A stretch of DNA of 39,814 bases from Desulfobacterales bacterium (GTDB lineage: Bacteria > Desulfobacterota > Desulfobacteria > Desulfobacterales > JAHEIW01): positions 1-39,814 of the forward strand of contig JASJAN010000050.1 in NCBI GenBank assembly GCA_030066985.1. Direction: 5' to 3'. Position numbers and translations under genes: made by a program. How positions within the stretch are numbered: the stretch's first letter is position 1; every line of letters begins with the position of its first letter. Shown here in pieces: positions 6,910 to 15,015 of the stretch. Under the pieces are notes generated by a model, which was not told the DNA's origin, ran no database searches, and saw only the letters and a program-made list of their open reading frames with translations.

Positions 6910-8796
6910 ATGACGCCATACTCTTTTGACGGCAAAAATGTTCTTGTCACCGGTGCCAGCGGCGGCCTGGGCTCTGCCATAGCGAAATTGCTGGCTGACA
7001 GGGGAGCGCAGTTGGTGGTCTCTTCTCGATCGGAAAAGGCGTTGGATGAGCTGATTTCACAATTGCCGCAAAAAGAAAATGCACGCGCTATTACCGCCGA
7101 CCTGTCTCAACCCGGAGAGGCGACCCGGCTGGCGCAAGAAGCCAGTGCGGTGCTCGGTCATATTGATGTTCTGATCAACAATGCCGGTGTCGGCTATTTT
7201 GCCCTGATGGAAGAGACCAGCGAAGAAAACATTCGCCATCTTTTCGAGGTCAATACGGTTTCGCCTCTGGTGCTGATTAAAACCCTGTTGCCGCAGATGC
7301 AAAAAAGGGGCAGCGGTCGGGTGGTCAATATTTTATCCTGTGCCGGCCGGGTGCCCATTCCAACGGTAGGGGTCTATGGCGGCAGCAAGTCGGCATTGGC
7401 TGTTATGGCCAATACCATGCGCCTGGAACTTGACCCCCAAGGGATTGATGTTATCAATATTTATCCGGGCACGGTAGCCACTGCCTTTGAAGAACATGCT
7501 TTCAGGGAAGAAGAACGACCGGGGCTCTGTCCGCATGACATCTGCGGCGAGCCTCGCTTTCGAATTGCTCAAAAAGTTGTTGAAGCCGCTGCCGGCCCGC
7601 CGGGCGAAGTCTGGCTGGAACGGGCCGGCAAGTGGTTTTCAACGGCGGCGCTCATCTGGCCGAATTATGTTGATCGCCGCCTGTCATCATTGCGCGATCA
7701 GGTGCTTGAAAAGAAATCGCTTAAAAAACGGCCTTGGCGACTCTTTCAGGTGGAATCGGCGATTGCCTGTAATCTGAAGTGCGTCATGTGCCCCTGGAGA
7801 GAGATCGCCAAAAAATCCCAGAATCGCGGTATCATGACCCCGGAAATTTGGGATGCCATACGACCCTATTTAGATCAGGTGCAATCGGTTGATTTTACCG
7901 GTGGCGGTGAGCCCCTGCTCCAACCCCATCTGCCCGAATGGATTGCAGATGCCGTTCAAGCCGGATGTGAAACCGGTTTTTTATCCAACGGGCTGCTGCT
8001 CAAAGAGGACAAACTAAAGAAAATTCTGGCTGCCGGCATTAACTGGATTTGTATTTCCATGGATGGGGCTGATGCCGAGATGTACAACCAAATCCGGGTG
8101 GGGTCTAATTTTAATCGAGTTTGTGAAAACGTGGCCAACATCTCCAGGCTGCGCAGCAACAAGGTGCCCAAAACCATGCTCAATTTTGTTATCATGGACA
8201 TAAACGCGCACCAGATGGAAGATATCGTGAAATTGGCGGATCGTCTGGGGGTGGATCAGATCAATTTCAAGCAATGTGATGTCATTCGCGATCAGGAGGG
8301 AAAAGGCTTTGGCCTTTTTGCCTCCGAGGAAACCAAAGAAATCCGGCGTCTGCAAAAATCGTTGGATAAAGCCCGGCGCCTGGCAAAAAAATTAGACATC
8401 GAAACGACGGCCTTCGCTTTTACACCTGAGGAACTGGCTGTATGCGAGCAGGATCCGCGCGATTCCCTGTTTATTCGATACGACGGCACGGTGGCGCCCT
8501 GTATCAATCTTGCACTCGGCGGACCGACCACATTCTTGGGAGAAGAAGTCACCATTCCTTCGGTCCACTATGGCAAGCTGCCGCAGGACGATTTAATGGA
8601 TTTATGGGAGACAGAGAGCTGTCAATTCTACCGGCAGATATTCCAGGAAAGGGTTGAAAAATTCGATAATATCATCATGAACGGTCTGCTCGGTTCTTCG
8701 GGCAGCAACCGTGTGAAGGTGATGCGCCAGGCCCGGGAAGCCATGCCGGATCCGCCGAAGGGGTGTAATGTGTGTCACTACCTATATGATATATAA
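6910..8796 (+). CDS. Fusion of short-chain dehydrogenase and radical SAM/SPASM enzyme
   Basis: One 628-residue open frame with two complete enzymes. Residues 1-250 are a classical SDR: TGASGGLG (14-21) for NAD(P), NNAG (90-93), Ser143, and YGGSK (Tyr156, Lys160) as catalytic residues. Residues about 280-628 are a radical SAM protein: CNLKCVMC (Cys287, Cys291, Cys294) binds the [4Fe-4S] cluster and TGGGEPLL is the SAM-contacting GGE motif. A C-terminal SPASM-like region has Cys512, Cys531, Cys571, Cys619 and Cys622. The linker (about 240-280) shows no break or frameshift. The SDR would oxidise or reduce a carbonyl or alcohol and the radical SAM half would do a radical step on the same or a linked substrate; the substrate is unknown. 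It lies divergent to paralog 3 and convergent with the stress protein gene. Confidence 0.9.
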   Translation: MTPYSFDGKNVLVTGASGGLGSAIAKLLADRGAQLVVSSRSEKALDELISQLPQKENARAITADLSQPGEATRLAQEASAVLGHIDVLINNAGVGYFALMEETSEENIRHLFEVNTVSPLVLIKTLLPQMQKRGSGRVVNILSCAGRVPIPTVGVYGGSKSALAVMANTMRLELDPQGIDVINIYPGTVATAFEEHAFREEERPGLCPHDICGEPRFRIAQKVVEAAAGPPGEVWLERAGKWFSTAALIWPNYVDRRLSSLRDQVLEKKSLKKRPWRLFQVESAIACNLKCVMCPWREIAKKSQNRGIMTPEIWDAIRPYLDQVQSVDFTGGGEPLLQPHLPEWIADAVQAGCETGFLSNGLLLKEDKLKKILAAGINWICISMDGADAEMYNQIRVGSNFNRVCENVANISRLRSNKVPKTMLNFVIMDINAHQMEDIVKLADRLGVDQINFKQCDVIRDQEGKGFGLFASEETKEIRRLQKSLDKARRLAKKLDIETTAFAFTPEELAVCEQDPRDSLFIRYDGTVAPCINLALGGPTTFLGEEVTIPSVHYGKLPQDDLMDLWETESCQFYRQIFQERVEKFDNIIMNGLLGSSGSNRVKVMRQAREAMPDPPKGCNVCHYLYDI

Positions 8797-8798
8797 AG

Positions 8799-8900
8799 TT
8801 CCAAGGTTCAGAGGTTCAGGGTTCAAAGGTTCTGGTTTCAACGGTTCGGAGGTTCAAAGGCTCATAACCCAGAACGCAGAACGCTGAACCTTTGAACCTT
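8799..8900. repeat. GGTTCAAAG-type inverted repeat between convergent genes
   Basis: Left half has repeated GGTTCAGAG/GGTTCAAAG/GGTTCGGAG units and the right half CAGAACG, CTGAACC and TTGAACC units, giving an imperfect hairpin that fills the gap between the SDR-radical SAM gene and the stress protein gene. Same family as 376-448. Confidence 0.75.
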
Positions 8901-8903
8901 ATT

Positions 8904-9383
8904 TTAGATACCCGGAACACAGCCCGGGGCGCGGATCATCAAAACCGGAACACAGGCAGAGCGCAGCAAGCGGTCGGCCACGCTGCCCATTATCCAGCGG
9001 CTGACACCCGAACGGCCATGGCTGGCGATGACAATCAGGTCAACCTCATTTTTCTCTGCCCAGTGCGCCAGCGTATCGGCAACCATGCCCTCCAATACCT
9101 CATAATTAGGAACCACACCATCAAGACGGGTGTTTGCCACCATCCTTTTTAAATAGGCTTCGGCCGCTTGCGTGTGCTGCTTCTGCAGCTGCAATCGCTC
9201 TTCCTCACCAAAGCCGAATTCGCCTCTGGCCGGCACACTGGCCGGCAATTGAATTGGATTTACCACGCGGACAAATACCACATTGGTGATTTTACATCCG
9301 GTTGTAATGGCCTCCACATGCGGCATGACACATTCTGCCAGCTCCGAACCATCCAGCGGGACCATGATTTTGTTGTACAACAT
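8904..9383 (-). CDS. Universal stress protein (UspA family)
   Basis: A 159-residue single-domain Usp protein. The N-terminus has KIMVPLDGSELAE, and the C-terminus carries the nucleotide-binding pattern as ASHGRSGVSRWIMGS, i.e. the G-2x-G-9x-G-S motif with the first Gly replaced by Ala, a common variant, followed by CVPVLMIR. Such small cytoplasmic proteins bind ATP or AMP and act in stress tolerance. ATG is preceded by GGAG at a normal distance. It stands alone, flanked on both sides by repeats, upstream (same strand) of the end of the rnf operon. Confidence 0.92.
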   Translation of the reverse strand: MLYNKIMVPLDGSELAECVMPHVEAITTGCKITNVVFVRVVNPIQLPASVPARGEFGFGEEERLQLQKQHTQAAEAYLKRMVANTRLDGVVPNYEVLEGMVADTLAHWAEKNEVDLIVIASHGRSGVSRWIMGSVADRLLRSACVPVLMIRAPGCVPGI

Positions 9384-9474
9384 CAGTTGTTCTCCTATAG
9401 AAGTTGATTTGAGGTAACAATAGATATGTCAAAATATAAGAACGGTCATGCACAAGTGTCAATTCGGATGGCAG

Positions 9475-9619
9475 ATGTCAGAAGTCAGAGGTCAGAGGTC
9501 AGATTTCAGAGGACTCAGGACTGAGTGCTGAGGACTGAGCAACACGAACGAATGTCAGTAACCAGAGGGCAAAGGTCAAGGGCCTTAACCATTGAACCCT
9601 GAACCTCTGAACCTTGAAC
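9475..9619. repeat. Composite short-tandem-repeat block (GTCAGAG, CTCAGGACTGAG and GAACCTT units)
   Basis: Starts with about four GTCAGAG-type units, then palindromic CTCAGGACTGAG-like units (about 9512-9540), then AAAGGTCAAGG and finally GAACCCT/GAACCTC/GAACCTT units, so several repeat families are stacked in one gap. It lies between the rnfA stop and the upstream region of the stress protein gene; 9384-9474 holds nothing recognised. Confidence 0.7.
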
Positions 9620-9621
9620 GG

Positions 9622-10197
9622 TTATACCATCCCCCTGAAGGCCATGAAGGTGAGTGACAGAACTCCGGCGGTGACCAGGGCAATGGCGGTGTCCTGAAGT
9701 GGGCGCGGAACCCGGGCTAAAAGAATGCGCTCGCGTACGCCGGCAAACATGATGAGCGCCAGGCCGAAACCGACGGCGTAGCTGAAAGAGGCGACCAGCG
9801 CCTCGAGGAAATTGTATTCTTCATTGATGTTGATCAGGCAAGCGCCCATAACAGCGCAGTTGGTTGTGATCAGGGGCAGGAAAATGCCGAGGCCGGCATA
9901 CAGACCCGGGATGCTTTTTTTAAGGAACATTTCGACAAATTGCACCAGCGAGGCAATCACCAGGATAAATGACACGGTTCGCAGGTATTCAAGACCCAAT
10001 GCTTTCAGGAAATATCTATCGGTAAGCCAGGTGATGACGCCGGCCATAACGAGCACGAACACCACCGCCATGGCCATGCCGACGGCAGTTTCCATTTTCT
10101 TGGAAGTCCCCAGAAACGGGCAGTTACCCAAAAACTGGGCCAGCACAATATTGTTGATCAAGATACAGCTGATTGCCAGAACGATTAAATCGCCCAT
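9622..10197 (-). CDS. rnfA: Rnf complex subunit A (integral membrane)
   Basis: A 191-residue protein with six membrane segments. It begins MGDLIVLAISCILINNIVLAQFLG, matching the RnfA/NqrE signature ..N[NI].VL..FLG, and contains TNCAVMGACL in the middle, also typical. RnfA and RnfE form an inverted pair in the inner membrane, bind a [2Fe-2S] cluster between them, and help carry electrons across the membrane. ATG at 10197 is preferred because AGGAG then lies six bases upstream; an ATG two codons earlier at 10203 touches that site directly. It is the last gene of the cytochrome-rnfCDGEA operon, three codons after rnfE. Unusually, rnfB does not follow it. Confidence 0.93.
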   Translation of the reverse strand: MGDLIVLAISCILINNIVLAQFLGNCPFLGTSKKMETAVGMAMAVVFVLVMAGVITWLTDRYFLKALGLEYLRTVSFILVIASLVQFVEMFLKKSIPGLYAGLGIFLPLITTNCAVMGACLININEEYNFLEALVASFSYAVGFGLALIMFAGVRERILLARVPRPLQDTAIALVTAGVLSLTFMAFRGMV

Positions 10198-10206
10198 CGT
10201 CATCTC

Positions 10207-10821
10207 CTATTTTTTACCCACCAGATTCATCAGACAAAGCATCAAACCCAGCGCGACAAATGCACCCGGCGCTTCGACCATAAACGTAAACGGCTTGTAA
10301 GCCGGACCAAAGGTATTGTAAACCAGGCCCCAGTCCTTCCATAATGTCAGGTAACCGGTGCCCAAAAGTTCGCGTACAGCCGCCAACGCCGCAAGTGAAA
10401 GCGTAAAGCCGATGCCGATCCCCAGACCATCCAGCAGGGATCGAACCACACCGTTTTTAGAGGCAAAGGCTTCTGAACGACCCAGCACCACACAATTAAC
10501 AACAATGAGCGGGATAAAAATGCCCAGTTTCAGAAATAGTGGATAGGCAAAGGCCTGCATGACCAGCTCTACAACGGTCACAAATGTGGCAATAATGACA
10601 ATATAGCAGGCGATTCGGACCTTGGCCGGGATGACTTTGCGCAGCATGGATACCAGCACGTTGGAGCACACCAGCACAAAGGTGGTGGCAACACCCATTC
10701 CGATACCGTTTTCAACGGTTTTGGTTACGGCCAGCACCGGGCACAGGCCCAGGACTAAACGAAACGGCGGAACTTCATCCCATAAGCCTTTGGTAAATTC
10801 CTGTACAATTGATCGGGCCAT
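10207..10821 (-). CDS. rnfE: Rnf complex subunit E (integral membrane)
   Basis: A 204-residue, six-helix membrane protein of the RnfE/NqrD family. It starts ARSIVQEFTKGLWDEVPPFRLVLGLCPVLAVTKTVENGIGMG, with the typical N-P/V-F.LVLGLCP.LAV pattern, and has VVNCVVLGRSEAFA, equivalent to the conserved NC...GR.EA.A stretch. It pairs with RnfA in the membrane. ATG is preceded by GGAG at six bases. It lies between rnfG (12 bases upstream) and rnfA. Confidence 0.95.
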   Translation of the reverse strand: MARSIVQEFTKGLWDEVPPFRLVLGLCPVLAVTKTVENGIGMGVATTFVLVCSNVLVSMLRKVIPAKVRIACYIVIIATFVTVVELVMQAFAYPLFLKLGIFIPLIVVNCVVLGRSEAFASKNGVVRSLLDGLGIGIGFTLSLAALAAVRELLGTGYLTLWKDWGLVYNTFGPAYKPFTFMVEAPGAFVALGLMLCLMNLVGKK

Positions 10822-10833
10822 CCATTGCTCCTA

Positions 10834-11424
10834 TTATTTAAATTCGTTCAGCTTTGCGGTTAGCTGGGGTTTCGCTTTTTCAAATATTTTCAAGGCATCA
10901 TTGGTTGCCGAAGTCACCGCGCGGGATGTAATCGTGGCGCCGCTGATGGCATTAATGCTGCCGCCGTCAGAGGTGACGTTGACCGGTTCTCCCAACGGCA
11001 GCTCTTTGAACTGGGCTGCAAAGCTTGGATCAGTTTTGGCTTTGGCACCCATGCCCGGCGTTTCAGCGTGGGTGGTTACGCCCACCCCCATGATCTGATT
11101 GTTCGAGACGTCAATACCGACCATCAAACCCACATCGCCGCCATAACCTTTACCGGAGGTTTCAAAAGTAATGGCGCGCGGCTCGCCGTCAAAAACACCC
11201 ACAAAAAAGGTGTGCTCGATTTCATCGACCTTAAGTAGAAAGCGATCTACGATGGGGTCGTTGGTGGCCCCTTCCAAAATGGATCGGATGGCCGGACCTT
11301 TGACAAATTCAAGGACCTGGTTTTCAATGCGATCCTTGGTGTTATCGCGTATGGCGGCCAGCAGCCCTCCGGATAAGGTGGCCAGAATTGTCAGGACAAG
11401 CAGCATTTTTATCATTTCACGCAT
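10834..11424 (-). CDS. rnfG: Rnf complex subunit G (periplasmic FMN-bearing subunit)
   Basis: A 196-residue protein with one N-terminal membrane anchor (about residues 5-24) and a periplasmic FMN-binding domain. SGATITS at 161-167 is the flavinylation motif; Thr164 is the expected site of covalent FMN attachment by ApbE, which is not encoded in this window. GYGGDVGLMVGID and HAETPGMGAK are further family motifs. The ATG at 11424 is chosen because GGAAAGG lies upstream and the gene then starts one base after the rnfD stop; an in-frame TTG at 11442 would overlap rnfD. Confidence 0.93.
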   Translation of the reverse strand: MREMIKMLLVLTILATLSGGLLAAIRDNTKDRIENQVLEFVKGPAIRSILEGATNDPIVDRFLLKVDEIEHTFFVGVFDGEPRAITFETSGKGYGGDVGLMVGIDVSNNQIMGVGVTTHAETPGMGAKAKTDPSFAAQFKELPLGEPVNVTSDGGSINAISGATITSRAVTSATNDALKIFEKAKPQLTAKLNEFK

Positions 11425-11425
11425 C

Positions 11426-12421
11426 TTATTCAACCTTTCCAAGTGCCGGGGGTCGGATTTTATCCAGCAGGGGGCTAATCAGATTGATGACCAGAATGGC
11501 CAGAATAACCCCATCCACCCAGGCGCCGATATTGCGGATCAGCACGGTCATAATCCCACCAACGGCGCCATAAATCAGCATGGGTATGAAATTGACGGGT
11601 GAAGACGAATCTTCGGTGGCCAGGAAAAAAGCGCCGATTAAGGTATAGCCGGTTAGCAGGTGAAAGGCCGGCGGCGCAAACTGGGCCGGATTGAACAGAT
11701 TAAAGACGGTGGCTGTTAAATAGACACCGGCCAGGAAGGTGAGGGATATTTCCCAGCGGATAAAGCCTCTCAGCATCAGGTAGACGCCGCCGATGATAAG
11801 ACCCAGACCAAAGGTCGCGCCGGGACCGCCCAGCTGCCGTCCCATGAGAAGATCCACCAGGTTGAAGTTGTCCGCCGAGGCGGCGCCGTAATATTTTACA
11901 GCCGCCAGCGGGTAAACGGTGGCAAATTCGAGATCGTAATTGAGCAGGGCGGCATCAAAGTCCAACAGGCTTCCCCATGAGAGCATCATCATTGCCAGTG
12001 CCAGCGCGACCGGATGAAAGGCGTTGCTGCCAATACCGCCAAATATTTGCTTGCCAACAACGACCACAATGAACGTGCCGGTGATGACCGCCCACCAGGG
12101 CATGGTGGCCGGAACGAGCATGGCAAACAGCATTCCCAGCCAGGCGGCGTTTCCGTCGCCGATGGTGATGGTTCTTTTGGTCACCAGGTTAATGGCCAGC
12201 TCCCAGATGATCGCTGAGGAGATCGCTAGGCAGACCACACCCAATGCCTGCATGCCATAGTGGTATAAGCCCAGCAAAAGCGCCGGCAGGGCGGCCAGCA
12301 TGGTATGATAACTGCGCTCGGTTATCGAACGCCCGCTATGAAAGAACGGGGCATGGGATACGATTAATTTTTTCTGTCCTAGGGGTAATTGCTGCTCAAG
12401 CATGTCTCTTTTCTCAAGCAT
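11426..12421 (-). CDS. rnfD: Rnf complex subunit D (integral membrane, FMN-bearing)
   Basis: A 331-residue multi-spanning protein of the RnfD/NqrB family. It opens with a short soluble segment ending SHAPFFHSGRSITERSYHTMLAALPAL, typical of RnfD. The PGAT within RQLGGPGATFGLG corresponds to the S/P-GAT motif whose Thr carries covalent FMN. GSNAFHPVALALAMM is also conserved. ATG at 12421 is chosen because GGAGG lies seven bases upstream; this overlaps the rnfC stop by eight bases, implying coupling. Upstream in-frame codons inside rnfC do not look like RnfD. Confidence 0.93.
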   Translation of the reverse strand: MLEKRDMLEQQLPLGQKKLIVSHAPFFHSGRSITERSYHTMLAALPALLLGLYHYGMQALGVVCLAISSAIIWELAINLVTKRTITIGDGNAAWLGMLFAMLVPATMPWWAVITGTFIVVVVGKQIFGGIGSNAFHPVALALAMMMLSWGSLLDFDAALLNYDLEFATVYPLAAVKYYGAASADNFNLVDLLMGRQLGGPGATFGLGLIIGGVYLMLRGFIRWEISLTFLAGVYLTATVFNLFNPAQFAPPAFHLLTGYTLIGAFFLATEDSSSPVNFIPMLIYGAVGGIMTVLIRNIGAWVDGVILAILVINLISPLLDKIRPPALGKVE

Positions 12422-13697
12422 TCGCTGCCTCCAACGTTTTTGCGCGTTCCAGCTCGTATTTTGCCAACTTGATATACTGCAAAATCGGGATTTGGGATAC
12501 GCATACATAGCTGCAAAGGCCGCAATCGATACACGAATATAAATCGTAGTTGTCGGCGGCCTCTTCATATTGGTTGGCTTCCAGAAATCGAACCAGCATG
12601 TTGACCTGAATCTTCGCCGGGCAAATCCGGATACATTCACCGCAGTTGATACACGGATAATCTGAAGCATAGGCAGCCGCGTTGCGGTCCACCACAATTA
12701 CGGCATCGGTGTCCGACTGAACAGGATGATCCAACGCATAAACCGCCGAACCGGTCATCGGACCGCCGAGAATAATGCGGTCAAATTCGTTAACCGTTTC
12801 ATCATAGGCTTCCAGGATATGACGGATTGGGGTGCCAATGCAGGTTTCAATGATTCTGTAGGTACCGTCTTTTTTAATGAATGTTAAGGTCTTGTCGGTC
12901 GGAATGTGCCCGGTTTCAAAGGCACTGCCAATAGAGATCACTGCCTCGGCATTGATAAAACAGGCTCCCAAATCCTCACAGGTCTGCCCGGCCGGCAGAA
13001 CCTGTCCGAGAACCTCTTTCACCACCATGGGCTCTAAGGCGGCCGGATATTGTGTTTTGACCCCGGCGACCCGGGCGCCGATATGACCATACCCTTGCAC
13101 CGTTTCACCGGCAGTAAATAAAACAAAATCCTGCACGTCGGTCACTTCTTTGAGGATCTGAATCCCCTTTGTGAGATCCTTCATGCGGGATTGAGCGATA
13201 TACTGACTGGTATCCACCATCGGGTCAGGGTCCAGTCCCCTGATGACAATGGTTTTGATGTTGCCGTTTGAATTGGCAAGCTTGGCGATCGGTGGTGCGC
13301 CCGGGACACCGACCAGATAGTCGCTAAGCAGCTCAAAAGACGGCGTTTGCTTTTTTTGCTGGAAGGTGTCGTCAAACGTTTCGGCTTCATCCCGTGCAAT
13401 GCTGATGGCCATATAATCTTTGCCGAAATCACCCGCATAAGGTGAAAGGGCGGCTATCCTACCGCTGATCGGAGAAATCACATAGTGCTTCTCATCCGGA
13501 TAAAGGGCTAACTTTTGACCGGTTTTGACTGAATCGCCGATGGCCAGTGCCGACGGGGTTTTGTAATCATCATTTTTGGGGTGATACAGGGTGATGGTTT
13601 TGGGGGCCGGAAGTTTTTCCGTTCCCGGAAGCTGAGCAGGCAGGGTTTCATAATTAATTTGCGGTGTGGATAAACCCAAAAATGCTTTTTTAATCAT
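12414..13697 (-). CDS. rnfC: Rnf complex subunit C with degenerate FMN/NADH site
   Basis: A 427-residue soluble subunit. Two ferredoxin-type [4Fe-4S] motifs are intact: Cys349/352/355/359 (CINCGECIRICP) and Cys389/392/395/399 (CIDCGLCSYVCV). The N-terminal barrel (SPISGRIAAL), GTPIRHIL and GGPMTG are also kept. However, the three stretches that in canonical RnfC form the FMN/NADH site are changed. GLGGAGFPT is replaced by GVPGAPPI (about 130-137), N[AG]AECEPY by RGLDPDPM (153-160), and the YPSGG.KQL stretch by YPAALEPMV (217-225). So it is recognisably RnfC but may not react with NADH. It follows the cytochrome gene by 49 bases and overlaps rnfD. The motif comparison is from memory of the family. 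Confidence 0.93.
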   Translation of the reverse strand: MIKKAFLGLSTPQINYETLPAQLPGTEKLPAPKTITLYHPKNDDYKTPSALAIGDSVKTGQKLALYPDEKHYVISPISGRIAALSPYAGDFGKDYMAISIARDEAETFDDTFQQKKQTPSFELLSDYLVGVPGAPPIAKLANSNGNIKTIVIRGLDPDPMVDTSQYIAQSRMKDLTKGIQILKEVTDVQDFVLFTAGETVQGYGHIGARVAGVKTQYPAALEPMVVKEVLGQVLPAGQTCEDLGACFINAEAVISIGSAFETGHIPTDKTLTFIKKDGTYRIIETCIGTPIRHILEAYDETVNEFDRIILGGPMTGSAVYALDHPVQSDTDAVIVVDRNAAAYASDYPCINCGECIRICPAKIQVNMLVRFLEANQYEEAADNYDLYSCIDCGLCSYVCVSQIPILQYIKLAKYELERAKTLEAANA

Positions 13698-13746
13698 GAT
13701 TTAACCTTTTTTGGTTTCTCAATTGGTTTTTCTCTCAATCCAGTTT

Positions 13747-14181
13747 TTATAGTGCATGACAGCCGGTACACTCTACCGGACCGGCTTCAAAATCCTGGTG
13801 ACATTTGATACACTGGTCATGGAATGCGTCGCCCCGCGTCAGCATTTCCGTATCTTCGAAATCAGATTCATCATGACAATCCAGACAAGTTTCATTGACC
13901 TCAGTTTCTTCTGCTGGGGGCAAATGACATGCACCACAGGCAACAAGCGCCGAATCGTCCTCTGGGGGATGATGGTGGCAGTCAAAACACGACAGCCCGT
14001 AACCTTCTATGGATGCGTGTGTTTTATGGTTGAACAGGACATTGCCCGCCGCAACCGTATACATCAAACGCAGCGGCTCTTCCGGCGCCTTGAGCGGAAA
14101 GGCGGCGTAGCTAATCACACCGATGACCAATAAACATATGGCCAATGCACCTGCCAGTTTCATTTCTTTTTTTGAAAACAT
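13747..14181 (-). CDS. Membrane-anchored pentahaem c-type cytochrome linked to Rnf
   Basis: A 144-residue protein with an N-terminal membrane anchor or uncleaved signal (about residues 9-28) and five CxxCH haem-attachment motifs, at Cys65, Cys82, Cys99, Cys124 and Cys138. Additional histidines (His52, His55, His70, His71, His121) could be distal ligands, as in class III (c3/c7-like) cytochromes. It would sit on the periplasmic face. It is the first gene of the cytochrome-rnfCDGEA operon, 49 bases before rnfC, so it most likely takes electrons from, or gives them to, the complex. A cytochrome next to rnf is known in some sulfate reducers and in Methanosarcina acetivorans. Five motifs is one more than the classic tetrahaem c3. 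Confidence 0.9.
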   Translation of the reverse strand: MFSKKEMKLAGALAICLLVIGVISYAAFPLKAPEEPLRLMYTVAAGNVLFNHKTHASIEGYGLSCFDCHHHPPEDDSALVACGACHLPPAEETEVNETCLDCHDESDFEDTEMLTRGDAFHDQCIKCHQDFEAGPVECTGCHAL

Positions 14182-14345
14182 ATGATTTCCGTATCGTGTT
14201 TGTGTTGCCTGTCAACTGCATGCCAGAAAGCCATGCACCGACTACCATAATGTCGACTAGCTTTCAAGAAATTTCTGGTAAAGTGTGAATCCAGCTAAAT
14301 ATAAAATTTTTAGATAGTTATGAGAGATGATAGCGCTGCCAAAAC

Positions 14346-14456
14346 GGCGTGATGACGTCATGGCCTCATGGCGCGATGGAAATTCGAATAATTTTAGCTC
14401 ATTCCGATTATTCCAATATTCCACTACGCCAGCACGCCAACATTCCAATTGGAAGT
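14346..14456. repeat. Degenerate ATTCCAAT/GCGTGATGG-type repeat
   Basis: The left part has units such as GCGTGATG, CTCATGG and GCGCGATGG and the right part has ATTCCAATATTCCA, ACGCC, AGCACGCC and AACATTCCAATT, giving partly complementary halves. It lies in the 337-bp gap between the cytochrome start and the upstream cyclic-nucleotide-domain gene, where the promoter for the cytochrome-rnf operon would be expected. I could not single out a convincing promoter. Confidence 0.5.
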
Positions 14457-14518
14457 TAAGATTCGTTTAATTGGTCCCCCTAAACACCTTTTAACACCAC
14501 TTGAATAAGCGCCTGTGT

Positions 14519-15001
14519 TTACCACCGATTAATAATATCATAGCCCCTGCGACGGGCGACTTCATCTTGAAGCTGGTGAAATCGTTGGCCGACGACAATC
14601 ATGACCTTTGCCATAACGCGGTATCCCAGCTGGGCGTCATCTTCGAACAGTTGCAGCAGTCGGTCTCGCGAGATTTTGATCGTCTTGCAGCTTCGCGAAG
14701 CGCAGTGGGCAGAAAGGCGGTACTTGTTGGGCGGCACCAGACTAGACCAGCCGAAAGGCATCCCTTCGGTCAGGGTCGAGATGGTGTCTTCGGGCATTGC
14801 CGGTCCTTCGGGGGCATCCCAGATCAGATTCACCTCACCGTCAAGCACGAGCCAAAAATATTCAGGGACTTGTCCGGCCGCAAAGATGGTTTCGCCGCGT
14901 TTAAATTTTGCGACTTCGCAGCATTCCTGTACGGTTGCCAGCTGATCATCATCCAGGTCTGAAAACGCATCCACATCTTCCAAAAAATCGAGATCGACCA
15001 T
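14519..15001 (-). CDS. Cyclic-nucleotide-binding-domain (Crp-like sensor) protein without DNA-binding domain
   Basis: A 160-residue protein that consists of little more than a cyclic-nucleotide-binding fold: FLEDVDAFSDLDDDQL..V, FKRGETIFAAGQVPEYFWLVLDGEVNLI, then PFGWSSLVPPNKYRLSAHC and a C-terminal helix. There is no helix-turn-helix, so it is not a transcription factor by itself. The typical phosphate-binding RxS segment is not obvious, so the ligand may not be cAMP. It is related to the first domain of the next gene (shared GWSS.VPP.KY.LSA), implying a tandem duplication. ATG has AAGGGGG upstream. It lies 14 bases after that gene, probably co-transcribed. Confidence 0.82.
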   Translation of the reverse strand: MVDLDFLEDVDAFSDLDDDQLATVQECCEVAKFKRGETIFAAGQVPEYFWLVLDGEVNLIWDAPEGPAMPEDTISTLTEGMPFGWSSLVPPNKYRLSAHCASRSCKTIKISRDRLLQLFEDDAQLGYRVMAKVMIVVGQRFHQLQDEVARRRGYDIINRW

Positions 15002-15015
15002 AAAAGCCCCCTTTG

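Noticed and set aside
11426-12697. Longer rnfD reading frame starting inside rnfC
   Set aside because: The extra N-terminal residues are out-of-frame rnfC sequence; the ATG at 12421 has a good GGAGG site.
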